From: Daphnia carinata
Lineage: Eukaryota; Arthropoda; Branchiopoda; Diplostraca; Daphniidae
Assembly (NCBI RefSeq): GCF_022539665.2
Contig: NC_081331.1
Coordinates: 3,010,501 to 3,074,500 of the forward strand
DNA length: 64,000 nt
Direction of reading: 5' to 3'
The translations under genes and the position numbers were made by a program. Within the stretch, counting starts at the first letter, position 1, and each line of letters starts with the position of its first letter. Below the pieces are notes generated by a model. It was not told the origin of the DNA and ran no database searches. It was given only the letters and a program-made list of their open reading frames with translations. Shown piece by piece: positions 1 to 14,345 of the stretch.

Positions 1-89
1 ATACAGTTTGAAGGACTTTACAACCTAGTTTAGGAAAGCTGGAAATGTGAAGTACAACTGTTTAATTTGTTTTACATTTCCTTACAATC

Positions 90-1708
90 ATGGGTCCAGT
101 GTCGTGGAAGAATGCATCAACATTGGTATATCTGTCGCGTAAAGAAACATGCGGACGAAACTTAATTATATTTTCTTCAACAGATTGTATTAGCTAGAAA
201 TCGACTCAGCCAGTTTGTTATCAGTAACAATAAGAATGATGTGCAAAGACTGCTTCCTGACTATAGCTGCATGTTATTGAAACGTAGTTCCCAAAGTAAA
301 TTCTTTGCTAATGCTTTTGTCTTTCCTGGAGGAGCCACAGAAGTTGCAGATTTTTCTCCATCTTGGCTGGAGCATTTTAATGAACATGGCTACAATCGAG
401 AAAAGTTAGCATCACACTTTGTTGTATCCCAGCCCGATAAAGTTCCGCTGTATGCTGATATTCCCAATTCAGACTGCATACCAGAAGTTGGTTATCGTAT
501 CAGTGCCATTAGAGAAACATTTGAGGAAACAGGGGTTCTATTTTGCAAACCAGCCCAAATTCAGGGACAGTCTAATAATATTCTGAAAGTCGATGATTTG
601 ATAGAATGGCAAAAACGCATCCATCATAATCCCGAAGAGTTTCTCCATTTGTGCAAAAAATATTTTTTGCTCCCTGATCTCTGGTCATTATATGAATGGT
701 CTAACTGGCTTACTCCTACCAATATGGGTCCTAAGCGATATGATACCATGTTTTATGTCTGTGTCGTTGACAGCATCCCGGATGTTCGAATCGATGGAAA
801 GGAGATCACCCAAGTTCTGGTATATAAGTGGTGTAGTTTTAAAAAAAAATCAATATTCTTTTATTATTTTACAGTGGACCGATCCGTACAATGCCATTTT
901 AAAACACGTACAAGGTCAGATTTGGTTGGCTCCTCCGCAGCTTTTTGAACTATGCCGATTCGCCCAGATCGATACTGTTGAAGACCTGAAAATATTTTGC
1001 GAAAAAAGGCAACAAAAAGGGATAGAACGTTGGCTTCCCATTCGCTCTCAGTTCGAAGAAGGATATATGACCATACTTCCGGGTAAGTTCTTAGACTTAC
1101 CTCTTACGTGTCATAGGAATATTGCTGTATGGGAAAATTCTGTACGTACAGGTATGAAAATCCGACAACAGAAAGAATATTCTAGATATAGGGTTTTTTT
1201 TGCTGTTCAGGTGAAAGTTTTGAGCCGAAGAACCTATTATGTAATTATGTGTTGCAGTATTGTACAGTAGGCTATCCCTTCGAAATTTCTTTGAAAGCCA
1301 CCGGCATATTGTTTAAAAGTGGACTTGACCTCGTTTTAGTGGAGTAGTCGAAAGGGAAAGTTTCACGTGCTGACTAGGCTTGCTAAGAACTTTCCATCGC
1401 TATATTTGATGGAGCAATTTTTTTTATATGTTGGGTTTACTTTCCCTTTTACTGTATGGCTACATGTTTGTATTTCTAACCCTTACTCAGGTGATTCGCT
1501 GTACCCGGTACCTAAAGAAACCAACAGTTCAAACATCGAAGATGGACAGTTAAGCTCAAAAAATATGGAGATATTAAAAAACAGGATTTGCTTTACAAGC
1601 CCAAATCTCTTCCGGATAGTTTGTAACGTCGTTGATCCCCATGGTCATAAGCAACCCAGAAATTTAGTCGACGAGATGACTGAGAATATGCATCAGTCGA
1701 AAATGTAG
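90..1708 (+). CDS. NUDT19: NUDT19-like Nudix hydrolase (peroxisomal CoA diphosphatase), 4 exons
   Basis: Exons 90-125, 184-819, 875-1082 and 1491-1708 join in phase to 365 residues; vertebrate NUDT19 is about 375. The ATG at 90 gives a short first exon leading into IVLARNR, like the N-terminus of NUDT19. The Nudix signature is visible: FPGG at residues 59-62 and RETFEETG at 122-129, separated by the long insertion typical of this subfamily. Downstream, LTPTNMGPKRYDT, QIWLAPPQ, GIERWLPI and ILPG are family blocks. By family knowledge the enzyme cleaves CoA and CoA esters to 3',5'-ADP and phosphopantetheine derivatives in peroxisomes. The last three residues are SKM, a plausible type 1 peroxisomal targeting signal. 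The second donor (820, gtatat) is the least certain junction: three residues expected before the TGG at 875 are lost with it. The exon 3/4 junction has a canonical gtaagt donor at 1083 and completes LPGDSLYP. Confidence 0.92.
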
Positions 1709-3963
1709 ATTTCTTGTCGATAAACAACAAAAGCAAAAGAACATACAACTTAAGAACTTGAAGAAGTTTTCTTTAGCAAAGTAACCTTCGGCAAAGGTAT
1801 TCTGTCACTGTCCGTTAAATGCAAAAATTCTTAATCATGTTGTAATGCTGAGATTATTTTGTTTTCATTTTCATGAAACTGTTATGCAAATAGTTGCGAA
1901 AAATTTATGTGACTCTTTTGGTATATTGGGAAACACTTTCACGAATTCCACTGTGCATTGCAGGAGACCGTGTACACACAGATCTCGCAGACACGTACAA
2001 GGTACACAGTTCTGTACATTGTGATAGTTATCGGACTCCGCCTACCTGTAGTAGTAAGCCTTAGTAGTCAAACGGATATAACTTTCCAGTTAGGATTAAA
2101 AAGTCAGTGACCCATTAGGGTGATTCTTCACATTCAATATTTTTTTGGTCTTGTGATAAGCAGGTAAGCTAAAAAGTTGTTCAAACTGGTTTTTGTGTCT
2201 TTATAGAGAAAAGGCAGTCCTCCAATACGTGATATTTCTTTGTTGTATTTGATAGATGACACAGCAGTTCATCGACACCGTTACCCGATTTCTTTTTAAT
2301 ATGTAAGAAACCTTTAAAAAATATGTGGATTAATACCAGTGTTATTTTTCTCGACTCCCAACAGCTATCTTATAACCTTAACGTCAAGGAAATAACTAAA
2401 TTCCGTTAAATAGTCAAAATTTCGATAGAAAATCTAACTTATGTTAGAGAAGATCGACTATGCACCCTGCCTTGGATATCAACAAATTAGAAATTTTGGT
2501 TACGGCGATATGAAAGTCTTAGACGAAATTCCTCCTGGTCGGGAATACGAGGTTTTGAGTTGCATAGGTAATAGGTCAGCGAACGCATGGCCTATGCGGT
2601 TCACACCGGATTTCGAAAAGATGTTTATTCGGCAACACTTTCTACTCAGGCTGCTATTTGTAAACGCAGCTGCCATCTCACGATTTCCATGCTGTGAAGA
2701 CACCACTGTAAAGTATACAATTGTACTCTCCTGATGAGAAGATACCATGATGAAGGCCTTCGTTTCTTTAAATTACCTCCAGGCCTTTTGTCTTCAATGT
2801 TTTGATCTTAGACATTAGAGTTTTCTTTCCATTCCCTTTTTCATTCCTTATTGAATACCTATTACTCTTATTGCTTATACAGACTTGCCTTCATTGTTTG
2901 TGACATTTCCTGACTCGCTCACGAACCTTGTTCCAGTTGAATTTTCCCTTGGGCTCGTAATGGATGAAAAACCAGATTTTGTTTCGAATGTCAAACGTCT
3001 GTCCTTTCAAAGAACGCTTTCCTTCTAAGTTTCAATAGACTTATAGTTTCCTATTGGATTACATAGACATAACCTCTAATTTCCTCATTCTTACGATCGT
3101 ATGCCCCTAATTTTTTATTTCAGATTTGAATATTATATGTAAAAATTTTGTGTTCAATTTTAATACCCAAATTGACAACTATCTACTGGGTGTTTACCTT
3201 ACACAAATTTGCGTTAGTGAATAGTGCTTCATGTCGAGTTTCTGCTTACGTAAAAGATGACATTAATGTATTGAGTATCAACTTTCTCTTTGCCTACTAT
3301 TCTATAAACGTGTCCGTATGTACGTGTAGTAAATTCAACAGCAAGAAATAGCCAAGGTGATTTCGAAATTCACTCTTTCCATGTCAGAACTAATTGAGTC
3401 TGTAAAGTTCGAACGAGACCTAAATGCTAGTTTAGAAAGAGAGGTGGTATTAATAGAACAGTTAACCTAGATGTTAATGTACGGTCTCGTTCACTAGCTG
3501 TTCAGCAGATACAAACAGTCGAGAAGCGGTGGCTCATAGCTGTTGTGTTCGGCAACACTTTAACAGGTACTAAGATTGAATTCACCGGAAAACATGGATC
3601 ATTATTTTCGACATCGATAACTACAGCCATCGAGGAACCATAAATCCTCCAACTTATACCCTTCTTTTAAAACTAAATTCAAGTCTTCAGGTTTCACAGA
3701 GATGTTGAGTAGCGCATTTTCCATGATTGGTATCTCGTTATGGTATAGAGAGAGAAATGGTTCGATTTTGAAAGTGAGCGCGTGAGAAAGTTGGACATGT
3801 GTGTCGTCTGCTTTCTTAGTCTAAACAACTGATTCGGAACACTTGTTTTGCACGTTCTGAGTATTTTGACAGTTATATCTTTCAAGAAGTGTTAACCATG
3901 CGAAACATGGAGTTTACCTAGACAAAATCTGACTTGGGGTACATTCTGACGTGTTTAGAAAAA
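1709..3963. other. Intergenic region between the NUDT19-like and S1P genes
   Basis: This holds the 3' end of the Nudix gene and the promoter/5'UTR of S1P. There is no recognisable family. An open frame at 2441-2734 (+, 97 codons) and a short coiled-coil-like frame starting at the ATG at 3379 (MSELIESVKF...) are seen, but neither has convincing splice partners or homology. The 14-mer ttcggcaacacttt occurs twice, at 2628-2641 and 3548-3561. No TATA box or polyadenylation signal can be assigned with confidence. Confidence 0.5.
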
Positions 3964-8287
<4,324 letters not shown>

Positions 8288-10403
8288 AAATGTAAGTCTA
8301 TCCTTTCGTTTGTTTCTTTAAACCAAATGGATTTTTGGAAGGTTGGGAGTTTTTTATGGAAAACGGAAGCTATGTATCACAGGCTATGCCTCCCTTTTAA
8401 ATCCATTTGTGTTTGTTTTTTATCGCAAATGTTCTGTCGCTGTTTCAGTGTGAGAAGAGATCGCGTTCTCAGTTTGTGCTGGTTCCGAGTAAGTCTTCAC
8501 AATGTTCACCGAATTCGTATGTATGTTCTGTCAATCAATTGTTTTTTTAATCACAGCTCAGATAGGGCAATGAAATTTCCTGCTTGCGGTGTGAAGAGCG
8601 AGGTTGCAAATAAATCACGGACAAATCCGATTGCGCTTTCTTACAAGATTGCATCATTTACGTACACCAAATAACTGATTAAGTTACAGCGATAGGTTGT
8701 CTTCAATAGGCACGCCCATTAGTTAATCCTCTCGGGTTCCATCACAAGTCTGAAAATTGAAAATTAATGCAAGTGGTCGTATCGTTAATTGAATTACCGA
8801 TCGAGATTGAGAAGTAGCTTTTTCGTTTGTGTGAAGATTTAATGTATTATTACAATGTAGACACCACTTGCATCTAAGGCAGATGTTTGTTAGCAGATAT
8901 TAAAAAGAACCTGTCGGGTGCGTCTGGCAAAAATAAAATCATTGGACATCTAATAAGAATTCTCGCAGCTCGGGTACTCTCCAAAATTCAATTAAGGTTT
9001 GGAAGGATGATGGACGGGATCGAGCGGCGACGCTGAGCTTTATGTCCTCCATCACATAATGGGCGGTGGAAGGGGAGGAATTGATAAGAGGGCGAAAACA
9101 TGACAGCTATACATTTTCGCAAGGAACCAAAGCTATATGTGTATATATAGACCTACTGGCAGACCCAGCTTCCTGTGGATTTCTTGTCCCTCACATTCTA
9201 TTCGCCAACTGTGTGGTTGGAACGAAGAAACTGTAGAACATTGATGGTGACTCTAAGGAGTTTATTTAAATTTGTGAAGCTTATAAAACAGAAGTTGTAA
9301 AGCGCATTGGGTTGCACTTCGTCTTCTTGTCGCACTTTGGGGCTTCTGCCGAGTAATCAATTTAGTCTTCACTTGAGAAAGGCGACGAAAGTCATGTTGA
9401 CGGTTATACCTTTTCCACGACAAGTCGACTTGGGTTACCAACAAACTTTGATAAGCTTAAAACAACGAAAATGCCACCGCATTTGCATTTAGAAAGAAGC
9501 CCGTTATGTCTGTACCATGCCTTCATCTATTTAATGCGTTTTGACAGGCTCTATTCATAGAATCAAATGGCTTGCCACACAAAATCATAGTGTGAAAGTA
9601 AACAAACTTTCACATATTCAGAAACTATTACCTGTGCGTCAGGCCCCAGCGTATGAAGAAAAAAAAATGAGTGTGTGATGAAGATGATTTGTTTCTAACG
9701 TCAATTCTAATCCTTCAGATTCTCATGAGTAAAACAAAAAAGACGCGGTTTGCTTAAAAGCGAAAATTTAATGGCAAGTTTTTTTGTGTTTATTTTTACA
9801 TTTTACTTGATGATAGGATTACAATAGTTTAGCCCGGCTATAGACGTAAGAACCAGATTTTTCTTTGCGACGTCCAAACAAGTTGAACGTCTTTAATATA
9901 CGTCAGCGCGATAGACTTCCTACTACAACATACGAGTAGGGCAGCGGAGCTGTAAGTTTCATCTAAAAAAATTACGAGGTGCGGCAGACATAAATGTTTG
10001 AAACAAATTTTATTTTTACTAGAATTGGTCTGCACTCTGTTGTTGGTATATGCTTTTCCACAAGAAGATGGATTTTACGTTCTCGTATGTGTCAGTTGAC
10101 ATAAGGGATCTGTGCTCGATGCCTCATCGTGAATGTGAGTCGCCTTCGCTGGGTAAACCGTTATTCTACTTAGGGATGCAAAGACCGGAATAAAAGAGGG
10201 TCAGAGTGGTGCAAGCTTGTAGTTTCCAATTTTCGGACCCAGAGGGTAAGGAGGAGCTGGAAGGCAACTCCCTATGCAATTTCGGTGCAGCCAAAACTTG
10301 CCAATTTGGTAGTTGGTTGGCAATTGTTTGGCAATGCAAATCCCAGGGATGTACAACTGCAAACGATGTGCCGGAAGCCATGCATTTAGACCAACTTTTC
10401 ATT
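8288..10403. other. S1P 3'UTR and intergenic DNA
   Basis: No conserved coding block is seen on either strand. AATAAA-type sequences near 8606 and 8930 could be polyadenylation signals for S1P. Around 10296-10340 there are several TTGGCAA/TTGCCAA motifs (NF1-like half-sites) shortly upstream of the candidate reading frame at 10404; whether they are functional is unknown. Confidence 0.4.
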
Positions 10404-11081
10404 ATGCGTTCATTGTACGTTCTTTCGTCCGTCGCGCTTTGTTCCACTTTTTCGTGTGTTAGGCATATCTGTACAGAATGCCCGCTGGAAGGCATTTCTC
10501 GGAATTTTACTGGAACATGGAATTATGGTACGTCAAATTATCCTACTTCTTAATATATATAGAAAAATGAATTTTAGATCAAACCACATCTAGACTTTCT
10601 TTTGTTAATCGATTCTATTATGCAGAGAAACAAAGTGCTTGTTTCCTAGTAAATGAGTCCGTGTTAAGGTTTTCTTCGGGTGGTCTCATCAGACAGCTGT
10701 GTCGTGATGATAGTTTCTATGCCATTGAAGAACTAGGAAACCAAGTTCGTGCTAAATTAATTGGGGATTAGGTACAATTTTTTCCTGTTACCATAGTCTC
10801 CATAGTTCTGGCAGAGAAAAATTATGCCCTCATTCAAATGCATTTGTATTCTTTTCAATCAATTCTCAAGGACCACTAAATATATATCAACTAGATGTGC
10901 GACAGTCCCGTATTCTAGGAATAACACTATTGCACGTACGTCTTGCCTCCTGCAGCAAAGCTATATTGTAGCTCAGAGCTGGTCTCATGCGGCTGAAGAC
11001 GCTGTTTCTCCAAGTACTTTCTTCTTTCGCAACATTAAGTTCTCTGCTGGGAATCTCAAGAGGGACGTATTGTGCCGCTAG
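10404..11081 (+). CDS. Candidate small secreted cysteine-containing protein (uncertain, possibly broken)
   Basis: An ATG at 10404 opens a signal-peptide-like start (MRSLYVLSSVALCSTFSC) followed by CTECPLEGISRNFTGTWNYG. A good donor (gtacgt, 10528) pairs in phase with an acceptor at 10621-10625. The second exon reads on through ACFLVNESV and QLCRDDSFYAIEEL to TAG at 10769-10771, directly before a GT; that gives 89 residues. A further open stretch after a good acceptor at about 10872, ending at TAG 11079-11081 (TTKYISTRCATVPYSRNN...CLLQQSYIV), would need a weak donor near 10671 to join in frame. I do not recognise the family. It may be a short gene, a decaying pseudogene or chance. Confidence 0.3.
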
Positions 11082-11603
11082 ATGAGCCATATATCTTTTT
11101 GGTAAGCATTCAAAAAAAAAACCCTTCTCCTTTTTTTTGGCTTGTTTGGCTATATACTTTCCGATCGATATCCAAGAAAAAAGAGAATGAGCTTATTCCA
11201 GAATGATCTTGTATAATCGCTCTAAGCCATAGACGTCTAATGTTTGCTTTTACACATTTTTTCATGGATCTTTTGTATCGGTCTTTGTCTTTTGTATTTC
11301 GTTATTGTCATTCTATGCTCCCATTAATCAAATCGTGTTCGTGGGTCACCTTTGCTTGTTAAAATGGAAGTTTGATTGGCTTGTATTTATATGAATGAAA
11401 TGAGCGAAAAATTTGGGCTCATTTTGTCGGGCTTATTTTTAAACCTGACTATATCATAGAAATTCGGTCTTATAATTTTCACAATATATTCATTTAACAT
11501 AACGTCTAAACCTAAAACAAAAGGTTGATTTTGGAATACGCATTTGTTTTCTCGTTAAAACAGGCATTTTTTTAATAAATGGAAAACGTGCTACGTGCAT
11601 GCG

Positions 11604-11697
11604 AGCATTTATCACCCGTTTTTTGTATTTATTACAAAAACTATAAGTTTAGCATTTATCACCCGTTTTTTGTATTTATTACAAAATCTATAAGTCC
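11604..11697. repeat. 47-bp tandem duplication
   Basis: Two adjacent near-identical copies, 11604-11650 and 11651-11697, both begin agcatttatcacccg and end ctataagt. The block is a local duplication of the cccgttttttgtattt segment of the surrounding foldback family. Confidence 0.9.
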
Positions 11698-11798
11698 AAA
11701 TCAAAAATAAGCTTCATTTTTGTGATTTTAATTCAATTTTGAGTCGGATTCATGTATTTTTAACGATATCTTAATTTTGGTCAAAAATGAAAAAGTGA

Positions 11799-11814
11799 GA
11801 AGGCTATAGCCTTC
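11799..11814. repeat. Perfect 16-bp palindrome GAAGGCTATAGCCTTC, copy 1
   Basis: The palindrome sits at the centre of a near-perfect palindrome of about 30 bp (aaaagtg...cactttt). The same core recurs at 12352-12367 and 13532-13547. A fourth, collapsed version lies near 13185, where the centre is deleted. Confidence 0.9.
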
Positions 11815-12351
11815 CCACTTTTGTCAAAATCCGTAAAAAATTAAAACTCTTAGAATCCGATAAAAATCACGGAGAACAAGCGAAATTAAAAGCTGATTTC
11901 GATAAAGTGGTTTGTTTTTGCGTCAAATCAATCGTTTTTGCGTCAAATCAATCGTTTTTGAAATACACCAAATATTTAACACAACGCTAGCGTGCCAGTA
12001 CACGCCAGCGTAGCGTGCCAGTACACGCCAGCGCTAGCGCGATGCAGCTCAAATATTCGTTGTATTTAAAAAACGGTTGATCTAATGAAAAAAAAACCTA
12101 CATATTTGTGATTTTCGTTTGATTTTCAATTAAAGTAATGTATTTCTATAGCTATATTGAGATGTAAAAAAAAATTGAAAAAGTCGGGCTTATTTTGTCG
12201 GGCTTAATTTTTCTCCCGTTTTTTCGGTTTTTAAAAAAATCTATAAACCCAATGTAAAAATCAATTTAATTTTTATGATTCTTGCTTAATTTCGAATCGG
12301 AGTGATGTATTTTAAATCAAATCTAAATTTTGGCCAAAAATGAGAAAGTGA

Positions 12352-12367
12352 GAAGGCTATAGCCTTC
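12352..12367. repeat. Perfect 16-bp palindrome, copy 2
   Basis: Same GAAGGCTATAGCCTTC core in the same flanking context (gaaagtgag...cccactttt), in the left part of the foldback cluster. Confidence 0.9.
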
Positions 12368-13531
12368 CCACTTTTGTCAAAATTCGCAAAAAATAAAACC
12401 CTTAGAATCCGACAAAATCCACACCGTACAACCAAAATTAAACGCTGATTGCGATTTAGTGGTTTGTTTTGTCATCAAACGAATGGTTTTTTGAATAAAC
12501 GGAAACCAAATGCTGGTAGCGCACATATTTGGATTTGTTGTTTTTTACGGTTTATTCAAAAACTAGAAACGATATAAAAAAATAAGCGACATATTTGTGA
12601 TTCTCGTTCCATTTCAAATCAAAATCATGTATTTTTATAGATATATATAGATGTTTAGAAAAAAAAATTAGTAAGCGAAAAAGTCGGGCTTAACTTTGAG
12701 TACGGCAAAAATTCAATGTTGTAATTTTGACATCAAATTTGGTTTAAATAACCCTAAAATAAACGTTGATTTCGATAAAGTGGTTTGTTTTTGCGTCGAA
12801 TCTATCGTTTTTGAAATACACCGAATATTTAACCAAGTCACTAATGCGCCAGTACGCACCAGCGCTAGCGCGATGCAACTCAAATATGCCGTGTATTTCA
12901 AAAACGGTTGACCTAATGCAACAAAGAACGACATATTTGTGATTTTCGTTTAATTTCGAATCAAAGTCATGTATTTTATAGCTATATCTAGATGTAAAAA
13001 AAAATGAAAAAGTCGGGCCTATTTTTTTCGTCGGGCTTAATTTTTCTCCCGTTTTTTCCGTTTTTCTTTAAAGCTACGAGCCTAACGTAAAAGTAAACTT
13101 GATTTATGTGATTCTCGTTCAATTCTGAATCGGAATCATGTATTTTGAATCAAATTTATGTTTTGGCCAAAATTGAAAAAGTGAGAAGGTAAAACTTTTG
13201 TCAAAATCGGCAAAAAACGAAAACTCTTAGAATCCGATAAAAATCCCACTGTAGAATCCAAATTAAACGCTGATTTTGATAAAGTGCTTTATTTTCTCTT
13301 CAAACCAACCGGTTTTTCAATAAACGGAAACAAAATGTTGGTAGAAATACACCGAATATTGGCATAACGCTAGCGCGCCAGTACGCTTCAGCGGTAGCAC
13401 GATACAGCACAATTATTTATTGAGAAAAGAGTTGGTTTGACGAAAAACAACCACTTTATTGTTTGGTTGTGCAGTGTGATTTTTATCTGATTCTAAGAGT
13501 TTTCGTTTTTTGCCGATTTTGACAAAAGTGG

Positions 13532-13547
13532 GAAGGCTATAGCCTTC
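13532..13547. repeat. Perfect 16-bp palindrome, copy 3
   Basis: Same core in the right arm. Here the flanks are in reverse orientation, as expected for an inverted copy. Confidence 0.9.
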
Positions 13548-14345
13548 TCACTTTTTCATTTTTGGCCAAAACATAAATTTGACTCAAAATACATGATTCC
13601 GATTCAGAATTGAACGAGAATCACATAAATCAAGTTTATTTTTACGTTGGGCTTGTAGCTTTCAAGAAAAACAGAAAAAACGGGAGAAAAATTAAGCCCG
13701 ACGAAAAAAAATAAGCCCGACTTTTTCATTTTTTTTTTACATCTAGATATAGCTATAAAATACATGACTTTGATTCAAAATTAAACGAAAATCACAAATA
13801 TGTCGTTGTTTTTTGCATTAGGCCAACCGTTTTTGAAATACACCGCATATTTGAGCTGCATCGCCCTAGCGCTGGTGCGTACTGGCGCATTAGCGACGGT
13901 TAAATATTCGGTGTATTTCAAAAACGATAAATTTGACGCAAAAACAAACCACTTTATCGAAATCAACGTTTATTTTAGGTTAATTTAAACCAAATTTGAT
14001 GTAAAAATTACAACATTGAATTTTTTCCGTACTCAAAATTAAGCCCGAGAAAATAAGCCCGAGAAAATAAGCCCCCGAGAAAATAAGCCCGACTTTTTCG
14101 CTCATTTAATTTTTTTTTCAAAACACCTAGATATAGCTATAAAAATGCATAAATTTAATTCGAAATTAAACGAAAATCACAAGTATGTCGTTTATTTTTT
14201 TTTCTAGGGCTTATAGTTTTTGAATAAATGGTTACAGACAACAAACTCAACTATGTGCGCTACCAGCATTTTAACTCCGTTTATTGAAGAAACAGTTGGT
14301 CTGAAGAGACAACGAGCCACTTTATAGAAATCAGCGTTAAATATG

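Larger units (their letters stand above)
11395..14345. repeat. Complex foldback (inverted-repeat) element with internal palindromes
   Basis: The segment 12430-13340 is repeated in reverse complement at about 13420-14340, around a centre near 13380. Matching pairs include 12683 with 14098, 12750-12920 with 13800-13980, and 12940-13260 with 13480-13800. To the left, 11395-12430 holds further diverged copies of the same blocks in direct orientation. Diagnostic blocks are agtcgggctta with tttctcccgttttttc, a GC-rich core (gcgccagtacgcaccagcgctagcgc), and gaaaaagtgagAAGGCTATAGCCTTcccac. There is no transposase-like reading frame and I cannot see clear target-site duplications. It looks like a non-autonomous foldback/MITE-type cluster or a young satellite; the class is unresolved. 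Confidence 0.8.

Noticed and set aside
1083-1490. An extra NUDT19-like exon around 1197-1268
   Set aside because: The direct join 1082/1491 already completes LPGDSLYP in phase, and the intervening open frame shows no family similarity.
2441-2734. A 97-codon frame between the two plus-strand genes
   Set aside because: It has no recognisable motif and no consistent splice partners; listed only within the intergenic description.
14041-14094. CRISPR-like short direct repeats (gcccgagaaaataa)
   Set aside because: The copies are contiguous without spacers and sit at the edge of the foldback repeat in a eukaryotic genome; this is simple tandem slippage.
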